A stretch of 60,612 nt of DNA from assembly GCF_900101875.1 (NCBI RefSeq), contig NZ_FNAI01000022.1, positions 1-60,612 of the forward strand, in the 5' to 3' direction. The notes under the pieces are model-generated. The model searched no databases, was not told the origin of the DNA, and saw only the letters and a program-made list of their open reading frames with translations. Source of the DNA: Mucilaginibacter pineti (GTDB taxonomy: Bacteria > Bacteroidota > Bacteroidia > Sphingobacteriales > Sphingobacteriaceae). Of the stretch, positions 24,444 to 32,782 are shown one piece after another (position 1 is the stretch's first letter; the number at the start of each line of letters is the position of its first letter). The translations under genes were made by a program, and so were the position numbers.

Positions 24444-25676
24444 TTGTCACAAAGAGCGCAACAAAATTACATTCCTGCCTTAACCGGTGTACGGGCCATG
24501 GCCGCATACCTGGTGTTTATATCGCATTTCGCGTATATTTTTGATGAAAAATTTCCTCATACTGTGCAACGTTTTTTCAACGAGTTCCACATAGGGGTAA
24601 CCATTTTCTTTGTGTTATCAGGCTTTTTAATAGCTTTCAGATATTTCGACAGTTTTAAACTTACCAAGGATTGGTTTAAGCAATACTTAAAAAACCGGAT
24701 GGCGCGTATTTATCCCATGTACGCTATTTTAACCGTCGGTGCGTTCATTGCTTTTTATTTTACCAAAAACCAAACCGTTACTGCGGGTCAAAATCCGGTG
24801 GTAATGTTTTTTATGAACATCGTTTTTCTGCGTGGTTTTTTTGATCAGTTTAAATTTACTGGGATAGCCCAGGGATGGTCGCTTACGGTTGAGGAGTGTT
24901 TTTACTTTTCGGCGCCGTTTATCTTTTTAATAGCTACCAGGTATAAAAAATTTTATATACAGCCAATAGCCGTTACCGGTTTGGGTGTGGTATTAGTACT
25001 CATATTCAGTCGGGTAAGTTTTTATGACTTTTTCGGCAACTTTACGTTTATGATGCTGTACACGTTTTTGGGCAGGTGTTTTGAGTTTTTTGCAGGTATA
25101 CAACTGGCGCTTATTGTTCGTAAACAAAAGCTGGATGGCAGCAGCAAAAAGAAGTTCACTTACCTGGGCTTTTTCATGATTTTCTTTTGCGTATGGATCA
25201 TGAGCACACTGCCCATACCGCCGGGCCAGGAAGCCGGTTTACATAATCCCTGGGGTATTGTTACCAATAATTACCTGCTGGCATCGTCAATAGCCTTGTT
25301 TTTTTATGGGTTGTTAACCGAAACTACCATATTAAAGAAAATATTATCTAACCCCTTTGTTGAGCTGTTAGGCAAAAGCTCCTACATATTTTACCTCATT
25401 CACCTGGGGTATATGTACAACTTTTTGCACGATGGTTTTAATTGGCTTAATGATTATGTTTTTGAATTATACGACAAGTGGGGTGTTGATTGGCATTCGC
25501 CCTTTGAGTACGATAGTTTAAACCTTCTGTATGCTTTTATCGTTTTAAATATCATTTCAATCACTTTGTTTAAGCTCATTGAGGAACCACTTAACCATTA
25601 TATTCGTAGATCAGACTTCCTGATTAAGAATAAAGCTAAGAATCCCGAGAATGAGTCGGCAAAGATTAACGCTTAA
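24444..25676 (+). CDS. Acyltransferase_3 (OafA/YrhL-like) membrane O-acyltransferase
   Basis: 410 aa from a TTG codon (SQRAQQNYIPALTGVRAMAAYLV); there is no earlier ATG and the next ATG falls inside the first membrane helix. About ten membrane segments. Family blocks: LTGVRAMAAYLVFISHF with the conserved His, VLSGFLIAFRYF and GWSLTVEECFYFSAPFIF. These proteins acetylate or otherwise acylate surface glycans. It is the first gene of a close-packed operon with two AXE1 esterases and an outer-membrane protein (gaps of 10, 19 and 25 bases). Confidence 0.87.
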   Translation: MSQRAQQNYIPALTGVRAMAAYLVFISHFAYIFDEKFPHTVQRFFNEFHIGVTIFFVLSGFLIAFRYFDSFKLTKDWFKQYLKNRMARIYPMYAILTVGAFIAFYFTKNQTVTAGQNPVVMFFMNIVFLRGFFDQFKFTGIAQGWSLTVEECFYFSAPFIFLIATRYKKFYIQPIAVTGLGVVLVLIFSRVSFYDFFGNFTFMMLYTFLGRCFEFFAGIQLALIVRKQKLDGSSKKKFTYLGFFMIFFCVWIMSTLPIPPGQEAGLHNPWGIVTNNYLLASSIALFFYGLLTETTILKKILSNPFVELLGKSSYIFYLIHLGYMYNFLHDGFNWLNDYVFELYDKWGVDWHSPFEYDSLNLLYAFIVLNIISITLFKLIEEPLNHYIRRSDFLIKNKAKNPENESAKINA

Positions 25677-25686
25677 TAATTGTTTG

Positions 25687-27024
25687 ATGGTAAATAACTT
25701 AAAAAAACTTTTAGTATTAGCTTTTGCAGCCGCATCGTTTCAGCAGGCCTATGCCCAGCATGATTCGCCGCCGCCCGGTAAGCAGGCAAAACCTGCTGTG
25801 GAGGATGAAGAATCGGTATCAACCATATTAACTATTAACGATAAAGAAGGACTTTTTAATTCAACGGCATCGTTTTCTTTCGATGTAAAAAACACTTATA
25901 GCACCGGGCAGGAAGGCACGGTATCATACCAACTTACCGACGAAAAAGGCGTTCAGGTAAAAACATTATCAAAGCCTGTAAAAATTGGAGCCAATGGGCA
26001 TGAGCGTTATGATTTTGAGATTCCGTCGTTAAAAACCGGTTTCTACAAGTTAAATATGATGATCAACGTATCTGATTATGACGATACCACCCGCCGAGCT
26101 TTCGGCATTAGGGCCGATCAGATCCAGTCGGCCTATAAAAAGCCTGCCGATTTCGACAGCTTTTGGAAAACCGCCAAGGCCGAGCTTGCTACCGTGAAAC
26201 CACAATTTAAGGTTACCGAAGTGCCCGAGCAAAATACTGATAACCGCAGGGTATTCCTTATCGAAATGAAATCGTTAGATAACCTTACCATTCGCGGATG
26301 GATGACGTTGCCTAAAACGAGCAATAAAAATAAAAAGTTTTCGGTACTGCTGGGTTTGCCCGGTTACCAGGTTGTGCTGAAGCCCATTGTAGGTAAAGAT
26401 GATGACCTGGCCATTATCACCCTCAATACCCGCGGACAAGGTAACAGCCGCGATGTGATCCATACCGAGCGTGATGCGTTTATCTCTTACAACATTGAGG
26501 ATAAAAACAAATATGTAATGCGCGGCGTAATTATGGATTGTGTGCGCGCTGTCGATTTTATTTATTCGCGCCCCGAGTTACGGCACGATCAAATCCTGGC
26601 TACTGGCGGTAGTATGGGCGGATACCTCGCTATTGCCCTTGCAGGGTTGGATAAGCGTGTTACTATTTGCTCCGCACAAAACCCTATCTTAAGCGATGTA
26701 CATAATTTGGTTGGCGCTGTTGAGTGGCCTATGAACGATATAAAAAAATACGTATTATCAAAACCCGGCGTAACTTTCGATCAGGTGGTAAACAACATGG
26801 AATATTACGATACTAAAAACTTTGCTACCACCATTACTTGCCCAACGCTGCTTGGTTTAGGTTTGCTTGACCCTTACGTACCGCCGGCCAACGGTTATGC
26901 GGTTTACAACTCGCTTAATACCGATAAACACGTGATGGTATATAAAGATCTTGCCCACGAGGTAAGCCAAAAATATAAGGACTACGAAGGCAGCTGGATG
27001 CGCGATACCTTCGGATTATTTTAA
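25687..27024 (+). CDS. Secreted AXE1-family (acetylxylan-esterase-like) alpha/beta hydrolase, copy A
   Basis: 445 aa from the ATG at 25687, giving a signal peptide (MVNNLKKLLVLAFAAASFQ..YAQ); the longer frame overlaps the acyltransferase gene. An N-terminal Ig-like domain (about 40-140) is followed by the AXE1 domain. The nucleophile elbow is GGSMGG, the acid is in GLLDPYVPPAN and the His in LAHEVSQ. AXE1 enzymes remove acetyl groups from sugars. It is paralogous to the protein at 27939-29267, with which it shares NVSDYDDTTRR, RGQGNSRDVIH and SAQNPILSD. Confidence 0.88.
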   Translation: MVNNLKKLLVLAFAAASFQQAYAQHDSPPPGKQAKPAVEDEESVSTILTINDKEGLFNSTASFSFDVKNTYSTGQEGTVSYQLTDEKGVQVKTLSKPVKIGANGHERYDFEIPSLKTGFYKLNMMINVSDYDDTTRRAFGIRADQIQSAYKKPADFDSFWKTAKAELATVKPQFKVTEVPEQNTDNRRVFLIEMKSLDNLTIRGWMTLPKTSNKNKKFSVLLGLPGYQVVLKPIVGKDDDLAIITLNTRGQGNSRDVIHTERDAFISYNIEDKNKYVMRGVIMDCVRAVDFIYSRPELRHDQILATGGSMGGYLAIALAGLDKRVTICSAQNPILSDVHNLVGAVEWPMNDIKKYVLSKPGVTFDQVVNNMEYYDTKNFATTITCPTLLGLGLLDPYVPPANGYAVYNSLNTDKHVMVYKDLAHEVSQKYKDYEGSWMRDTFGLF

Positions 27025-27043
27025 CTTCACCTATCAACAACAT

Positions 27044-27913
27044 ATGACCCTTAACAGAAACTTACTCAAATACACAATTGCCGCCCTCATACTGCTAACT
27101 GTAGCGGCAAATAAAACCTATGCCGATGGTTTCCCGGTAAGGCCGGGCCGGTTTATTTTATCGCCATCGGTAAGTTACTTTTTTGCCAACAAACAATGGG
27201 ATAGCGTAAGCCACAAAAAATCATTTGATGATAACGGCCGGTTCCATTCATTAAACTATGCCTTTTACGGTGAGTATGGCATAAGCAGAAAGTTCACCGT
27301 ATCGGCATTATTACCCTATACTATTAATAGTTTTAAAAATGATAGTGGTAAATTCAGTAGTTCGGGTTTGCAAGATATTGAAATAGGATTAAAGTATTAC
27401 CTCGCCAATATCAACTACAAATATTACTTCAGCATAAAGGCTACAGGTATTATACCTACCTATAAAAACAACCCGAGCCTGGGCTATAGCCAGTACGGTA
27501 CCGAGCTAAAACTTGCTTTTGCTGGCAGCGGGCACCTGTTTGGCAGGAACAGCTACTTTGTTGCCGAAAACGGTGTGCGTGAATATTTTGGTTACGAATC
27601 GGTGTTTCAGGACAGGTATAACCTCACCTATGGCTTAACGTTGGATAAAAATTTCCATGAGCAGGTATCCTTAAGCGTTGGTGGTTTTTATTCAACCAGT
27701 TCAAGCAAAGCGTTCAATAACGATCCGCTGATATCGGCCAACCCAAGCACCAATAAAAACTTTGCCTTTAACCAGGTATCGCTTAGCTATGGGCACGCGT
27801 TTGCCAAAAACCTGTCGTTGTTTTTAACGGGCGGCAGGTTTATAACTGGTCGTAATACGGCGGTTGGTACCAGCGTTTCGGCATCATTAAATTACCGTAT
27901 CGATACTAAATAA
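27044..27913 (+). CDS. Outer-membrane beta-barrel protein, transporter-like
   Basis: 289 aa with a signal peptide cleaved after about residue 27 (NKTYADG). The remainder alternates hydrophobic and polar residues with many aromatic Tyr/Phe residues at strand ends and ends in a barrel-like strand (SVSASLNYRIDT). No specific family is recognised; similar proteins are often labelled as putative transporters. It sits between the two esterase paralogues and may pass or bind their substrate. Confidence 0.75.
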   Translation: MTLNRNLLKYTIAALILLTVAANKTYADGFPVRPGRFILSPSVSYFFANKQWDSVSHKKSFDDNGRFHSLNYAFYGEYGISRKFTVSALLPYTINSFKNDSGKFSSSGLQDIEIGLKYYLANINYKYYFSIKATGIIPTYKNNPSLGYSQYGTELKLAFAGSGHLFGRNSYFVAENGVREYFGYESVFQDRYNLTYGLTLDKNFHEQVSLSVGGFYSTSSSKAFNNDPLISANPSTNKNFAFNQVSLSYGHAFAKNLSLFLTGGRFITGRNTAVGTSVSASLNYRIDTK

Positions 27914-27938
27914 AACCTATACTTATCCCAATAAACCT

Positions 27939-29267
27939 GTGAACAAACTTAAACTTATCCTCCCGCTTATTGCCTGTGCCGCGTTAATGGGTATGAACAA
28001 TACAACCGTAACTGAAAAAGCAAGCGCGTATAAAAGCAGGATAAAGGCCGATGAAGAGATCACTACTGTACTTACCGCAGGTAGTAAAGACGCTATTTTT
28101 ACCAGCAGGGCCAGTTATAGCTTCAGCATAAAAAACGCTTCAGATGCCGTGCAAACAGGTAAAGTATCCTATGTGGCTACCACGCCGGGAGGCCAGGTGG
28201 TGGCTAAGGAAAGCAGGGATGTTAAAGTTTCAAAGAACAGCAGTAGCACCTATGATTTTAGCGTACCGGGGATGAAACCTGGTTTTTATAAAATAAACTT
28301 CATGGTGAATGTATCTGATTATGACGATACCACCCGCCGTGTTTTTGGCATCCGGCCAGAAGAGATCAGATCGAACCATAACCGCCCGGCAGATTTTGAC
28401 AGCTTTTGGCAGTCGAGCAAGGCAGAACTGGCGGCCGTGAAGCCAGAATTTAAAATGACCGAAAAACCCGAACTGGGCAGAGAAGACCGTAAGGTTTATC
28501 TCATTGAGATGAAATCTTTAGGAGATATTACCGTGCGCGGCTGGCTTACCATACCTAAAACCAATATTAAAAATAAGAGGTTTACTACGTTTTTGGCCTT
28601 ACCCGGCTACCAGGTTGATTTGAAACCCATGCTTGGGCAGGATGATGATATTGCCATAATGACGCTGAATGTTCGTGGACAAGGTAATAGCCGTGATGTA
28701 ATTCACCCCAAAAGGCTGGATTACATAAGCCTTAACGTTGATGATAAAAATAAATACGTTTTACGCGGCGCCATTATGGATTGTGTACGCGCAATGGATT
28801 TCATTTACTCGCGGCCCGAACTTGATCCTAACCGTATTGAAGTATCGGGCGGTAGTATGGGTGGTTTCCTGGCTTCAGCACTTGCCGGTTTAGATAGCCG
28901 CGCCAAACTCATCTCGGCCCAAAACCCTATCCTAAGCGATATCCGCAACCTCACCGATCAGGATGATTGGCCGATGTACGACCTCCGTAAATACGCCGGT
29001 GAAAAAGGAATTAAGTTTGATAAAGTGTTGGATAACCTGGATTACTTCGATATAAAAAACTTCGCGCAAAATATCCAGACACCGATTTTGGTGGGCATAG
29101 GTCTGCTTGATCACCTGGCACCGCCAAACAACGAGTACGCTTTTTACAATAACATCCCCAAAAAATACAAAGATATTATGGTGTTTAAAGATCTGGGCCA
29201 CGAAGTACCCATGACTTACGTACTGGAAGAAGGGCACCGGATGCGTGATGTGTTCGGCTTGTTTTAG
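27939..29267 (+). CDS. Secreted AXE1-family alpha/beta hydrolase, copy B
   Basis: 442 aa from a GTG codon 25 bases after the previous stop. It has a hydrophobic N-terminal export signal, an Ig-like domain (about 45-145) and the AXE1 domain with GGSMGG, GLLDHLAPPNN and LGHEVPM as nucleophile, acid and histidine segments. It is a full-length paralogue of the 25687 protein. The duplication is old: the two differ at many positions but keep all catalytic residues, which suggests different substrates or cellular sites. Confidence 0.88.
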   Translation: MNKLKLILPLIACAALMGMNNTTVTEKASAYKSRIKADEEITTVLTAGSKDAIFTSRASYSFSIKNASDAVQTGKVSYVATTPGGQVVAKESRDVKVSKNSSSTYDFSVPGMKPGFYKINFMVNVSDYDDTTRRVFGIRPEEIRSNHNRPADFDSFWQSSKAELAAVKPEFKMTEKPELGREDRKVYLIEMKSLGDITVRGWLTIPKTNIKNKRFTTFLALPGYQVDLKPMLGQDDDIAIMTLNVRGQGNSRDVIHPKRLDYISLNVDDKNKYVLRGAIMDCVRAMDFIYSRPELDPNRIEVSGGSMGGFLASALAGLDSRAKLISAQNPILSDIRNLTDQDDWPMYDLRKYAGEKGIKFDKVLDNLDYFDIKNFAQNIQTPILVGIGLLDHLAPPNNEYAFYNNIPKKYKDIMVFKDLGHEVPMTYVLEEGHRMRDVFGLF

Positions 29268-29270
29268 TAG

Positions 29271-30968
29271 TTACTTTCCGGATTTTATCAATACCAGCTC
29301 CATTTCACCTAATTGGCTTTCTCTTGTGGCTGCATTTAAAAACGCAGGCTTTAAACGGGTTACCGCATAACGCTGAAAGGTTTTAATAACCTTAACATCC
29401 CAGCCTTTATTAATGTAGGTATTAATCACCTCTTTACTGGCATAAAGCAAAGCCGGAGAGGGTAAGGTACCATTACCATCGGGATTGGTATCGATAAGCT
29501 TCGAATCAAGATAAAAACCTATATCATCATGAATTGGTCCATCGGCAATGTACACGGGTAGTTTATCCGGGTTGTTTTTGTTGATGTAAAATGCCGCTTC
29601 ACTGCCAGCCTGGTAACGCACAAGGGCTGGGTAAAAACAAATATTAAGGTAAAAATTCACAAAAAAAGCTACCATTAAAGTTTGGTAAATGGTTTGCTGC
29701 ATTCCTGTGGATATTTTTTGCGGCAGTACTATCAGCGCCAGTAGTAGTAAAATAAGAATGCCGCCGGTAAGCCAGTTATATGTTTCGGGCCTGAAAAAAT
29801 ACTCAAGCACGCCAACTATAATTACTAAAAGAATAACCACAACAATTTGCGTAATGCGTACCGCTTTAACACTGGCAGGTAATTTCAAATTGTACAGGTA
29901 TTGCGCAGTAATAATGGCGAAAAATGGAAACACAATGTTGAGGTAATGCGGCAGCTGAAATTTAGATGCCGAGAACAACAGAAAAGTAAGCATCGACCCA
30001 CCTATACAATACCACTCCTGCGCCTGCACATTTTTAATCCCTTTTTTAACGAACTGAAAAATAGCTGCAAATAGCAATAAAGACCACGGCAAAAATGCCC
30101 AAAGGCTGGTATGAATAAAAAAGGTTGGATCGCCGTGGCCTTTGATGGGGCCGGTATTAAAGAAACGCCCAAACTGGCTATCCCAGAAAAAGAATTTTAT
30201 ACCCGATACGCCCGTACGACCAAACACCACCTTTTCGGGGCGAAGATCAAACTGCTGGTATAAACACCAGATCTCGGGCAGGATAAACACAAAGATGAGT
30301 ACAGCGGCCAGCAGCCACCTCCAGTGGAACAGCTGTTTCCATTGCCGCGTAATAATAAGGTGCCCGATAATGGAACCGCCGATGGTAATGAGGGCAAACA
30401 TCCCCTTGGTCATTAAAGCGCAGGCGGTAAAAAGGCAGGCCAGCACCAGTTGCAAAAAGCTGTTGCCGGTATAGGTTTTATAAAAGTGATAAACAGCGGC
30501 AATAATTAGCCCCGTTAAATAAGGTTCGGCGCGTACATCGTTGTTGGATAGTATAATGTGTTGGGCCGTAAGTAATATCAGCACCGCCCAAAGAGCAATT
30601 TGTTTATTGTAAAGGTTTTTGGCGAAATGATAGGTATAAGTCACACCCATCATCATAAACAGGATGCCTGGCAGCTTATATGCCCATGTGCTTATGCCAA
30701 AGCATTTGAAAAATAAAGCCGTAACCCAAAACGGGAAGTGAGGTTTATCCAGCCAATCGGTACCCCAGGCAAAAAGATCGGTATAGTTATTACGCAGCAC
30801 CATTGTTTTGGCTACGTTGGCGTACAGGTTGCCGTCGGGGCCTATTATGGTGGTGAACAGACCGCTAAAGTTTACCAAAACGGCCATCCCGATAAAAAGG
30901 TAAAGCCATTTTGTTTGATGAGCGGTATTTGGGTATCCTGGTTCGTGTTGCGTGTATCGGGAGCTCAT
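29271..30968 (-). CDS. GT39/ArnT-like membrane glycosyltransferase
   Basis: 565 aa from the ATG at 30968 (MSSRYTQHEPGYPNT); 20 further upstream codons are unlikely. About ten to twelve membrane helices with the family blocks GPDGNLYANVAKTM (acidic residue in the first loop), WLDKPHFPFWVTALFFK, NNDVRAEPYLTG and a soluble C-terminal domain. The PMT/ArnT family moves a sugar from a polyprenyl carrier to lipid A or protein. The stop codon lies three bases from the convergent AXE1 gene, with no terminator between. Confidence 0.87.
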   Translation of the reverse strand: MSSRYTQHEPGYPNTAHQTKWLYLFIGMAVLVNFSGLFTTIIGPDGNLYANVAKTMVLRNNYTDLFAWGTDWLDKPHFPFWVTALFFKCFGISTWAYKLPGILFMMMGVTYTYHFAKNLYNKQIALWAVLILLTAQHIILSNNDVRAEPYLTGLIIAAVYHFYKTYTGNSFLQLVLACLFTACALMTKGMFALITIGGSIIGHLIITRQWKQLFHWRWLLAAVLIFVFILPEIWCLYQQFDLRPEKVVFGRTGVSGIKFFFWDSQFGRFFNTGPIKGHGDPTFFIHTSLWAFLPWSLLLFAAIFQFVKKGIKNVQAQEWYCIGGSMLTFLLFSASKFQLPHYLNIVFPFFAIITAQYLYNLKLPASVKAVRITQIVVVILLVIIVGVLEYFFRPETYNWLTGGILILLLLALIVLPQKISTGMQQTIYQTLMVAFFVNFYLNICFYPALVRYQAGSEAAFYINKNNPDKLPVYIADGPIHDDIGFYLDSKLIDTNPDGNGTLPSPALLYASKEVINTYINKGWDVKVIKTFQRYAVTRLKPAFLNAATRESQLGEMELVLIKSGK

Positions 30969-31124
30969 CTTGCGGGTATCATGTATGCAAATATAAACAG
31001 ATTTTAGGAGCAAGGATGAAAGGAACAACGAGCAAGGATTTAGGGGACGGTATAAAGAAATGATCTTTCAAATTAAGTCAACTTTTCTGTCTTTGCTCCT
31101 TGTTCCCAAAGTTCCTACTCCTCT

Positions 31125-31284
31125 AAACCTTAACACCAAATTAGTTTAGCATTAATACACAATGTTTACTATTGTGCTGCAATAAACAGGTATTGCCACT
31201 TTATTACATAATTCAAATAGTAATTGCCACGCAAACGTTTGTAATTCCCTTGTATTAAAGCAAAATTCCTTATAATTTATACCA
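31125..31284 (+). promoter_or_regulatory. Regulatory module A, upstream of the phosphatase gene
   Basis: This 160-bp non-coding stretch is homologous to the module at 35370-35532 (inverted). Block 1 (about 31125-31187) has AACCTTAACACC, TTAGTTTAGCATTAATAC and a dyad ACAAT-N7-ATTGT (31159-31175). Block 2 (about 31227-31280) has the perfect palindrome CAAACGTTTG (31232-31241), then CTTG and TATAATTT as a possible promoter. The spacer between blocks is not conserved in sequence but is similar in length. Confidence 0.85.
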
Positions 31285-31294
31285 AATTTAAACA

Positions 31295-32545
31295 ATGCAA
31301 AAATCTACTAAATTAACTTTAGCGGGCCTGTTTTTACTGGCAACATTGAGTGTTAGCGCGCAAACCCGCAGCAAGAAAGCTGTTTTTATTATTGCCGATG
31401 GCATACCTGCCGATGTGATCGAGAAACTGAATACGCCCAATCTTAAACTGATAGCCCAGCAGGGTACTTACCTGCGCGCCCATGTTGGCGGCGAAAAAGG
31501 CGGGTACTCGCAAACGCCAACCATTTCGGCCAATGGGTATAATAGTTTACTCACTTCTACCTGGGTTAACAAACACAATGTTTGGGGCAACGATATTAAA
31601 GCACCCAATTACAATTACTGGAACATATTCCGGATGTTTAAAAATGCCTATCCCAATAAAAAGACAGCCATTTTTTCCAGCTGGACAGATAACCGAACCA
31701 AACTTATCGGTGATAAACTGCCTGCTGCTGGCAATATCCACCCGGATTATGCTTATGATGGTTATGAATTGGATACCGTGAAATTTCCGCATGATAAGCT
31801 GAGCAATTATATGCACCTGATAGATGAGCAGGTGGTTACTTCGGCCGCTGCCACCATCAAGGATAAAGCGCCCGACTTGTCATGGGTATACCTGGAGTTT
31901 ACCGATGATATGGGGCACCGGTATGGCGATAGTCCGCAATATTATGACGCCATTGAAAAAATGGATGCGCAGGTTGGCCGGATCTGGCAGGCTATTCAGT
32001 ATCGGGAGAAAAACTTTAAGGAAGACTGGCTGATATTTATTACTACGGATCATGGTCGTGATGAGCAAACCGGTAGCGGTCACGGTGGTCAAAGCACCCG
32101 TCAGCGTTCTACCTGGATGGTTACCAATTATAAACCGCTTAATAATTACGCAAAATATTACACCCCGGGTATTGTGGATATTACCCCATCCATTAATAGT
32201 TTTTTAAATGTAAAGTTACCCGCGGCACAACTGCGTGAGGTTGATGGTATATCGCTGATAGGCCAGGTTTCGGTTGCCGAACCGGGTGCTAACTTTGTAC
32301 AAGGCGCATTAGATGTAAGCTGGAAAGCATTAAACCCGCAAGGCAAAGTAAAGATCTGGGTAGCCGCTACCAATAACTATAAAGAAGGCCAGCCTGATGA
32401 TTATAAACTATTAGCCGAAGTACCGGTAACTAAAGAGCATGCCTTGATTGATGTTAAAAGCCTGCCATCTAAATTTTATAAAGTTTGTATTGAAGGGGAG
32501 TTTAATACGGTGAACAGGTGGGTGGTATTGGAAGAGAAGAAATAG
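31295..32545 (+). CDS. Alkaline-phosphatase superfamily (nucleotide pyrophosphatase/phosphodiesterase type) protein
   Basis: 416 aa with signal peptide (MQKSTKLTLAGLFLLATLSVSAQ). Metal and nucleophile segments of the family are present: IIADGIPAD, TPTISANGYNSLLTS (Thr nucleophile region), DDMGHRYG and TTDHGRDEQTGSGHGG. It should be a periplasmic or secreted metal-dependent phosphoester hydrolase. The gene is monocistronic, preceded by module A and followed by a strong terminator. The convergent phospholipase C gene carries a homologous promoter, so the two probably respond to the same signal. Confidence 0.88.
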   Translation: MQKSTKLTLAGLFLLATLSVSAQTRSKKAVFIIADGIPADVIEKLNTPNLKLIAQQGTYLRAHVGGEKGGYSQTPTISANGYNSLLTSTWVNKHNVWGNDIKAPNYNYWNIFRMFKNAYPNKKTAIFSSWTDNRTKLIGDKLPAAGNIHPDYAYDGYELDTVKFPHDKLSNYMHLIDEQVVTSAAATIKDKAPDLSWVYLEFTDDMGHRYGDSPQYYDAIEKMDAQVGRIWQAIQYREKNFKEDWLIFITTDHGRDEQTGSGHGGQSTRQRSTWMVTNYKPLNNYAKYYTPGIVDITPSINSFLNVKLPAAQLREVDGISLIGQVSVAEPGANFVQGALDVSWKALNPQGKVKIWVAATNNYKEGQPDDYKLLAEVPVTKEHALIDVKSLPSKFYKVCIEGEFNTVNRWVVLEEKK

Positions 32546-32568
32546 AGAAGAATCAGAACGGATACTAA

Positions 32569-32610
32569 AAAAAACACCTCATTGCTGTACAAAGCAATGA
32601 GGTGTTTTTA
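32569..32610 (+). terminator. Terminator of the phosphatase gene
   Basis: AAAACACCTCATTGCT (32571-32586) pairs with AGCAATGAGGTGTTTT (32593-32608), a 16-bp perfect stem with A-rich and T-rich flanks. It could also stop readthrough from the opposite strand. Confidence 0.92.
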
Positions 32611-32622
32611 TTTGAAGGGACG

Positions 32623-32695
32623 GTCACCCTGAGCTTGTCGAAGGGTTGAGCGCAGAGGCCTTTGTCCGCTATGCTTCAACAGGCTCAGTATGACA
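32623..32695. repeat. Inverted repeat of the CCTGAGCTTGTCGAAGG type
   Basis: GTCACCCTGAGCTTGTCGAAG on the left is mirrored by CTTCAACAGGCTCAGTATGAC on the right with a few mismatches, around a 32-bp spacer. It belongs to the widespread class of bacterial intergenic hairpin repeats and is related in form to the copy at 23084. Confidence 0.88.
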
Positions 32696-32739
32696 GCCAA
32701 CTTTGCGGGTGCAAACATAGGCCCTGGAATTTGCATTAC

Positions 32740-32772
32740 ACACTTACGAAGTTTTTAAAACTTCGTAAGTGT
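32740..32772. repeat. ACTTACGAAGT palindrome, copy 1
   Basis: ACACTTACGAAGTTTT and its exact complement AAAACTTCGTAAGTGT form a 16-bp stem with one unpaired T. A close copy lies at 56972-57004. Here it is 10 bases beyond the phospholipase C stop and could act as that gene's terminator. Confidence 0.88.
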
Positions 32773-32782
32773 TTCTCTTATC

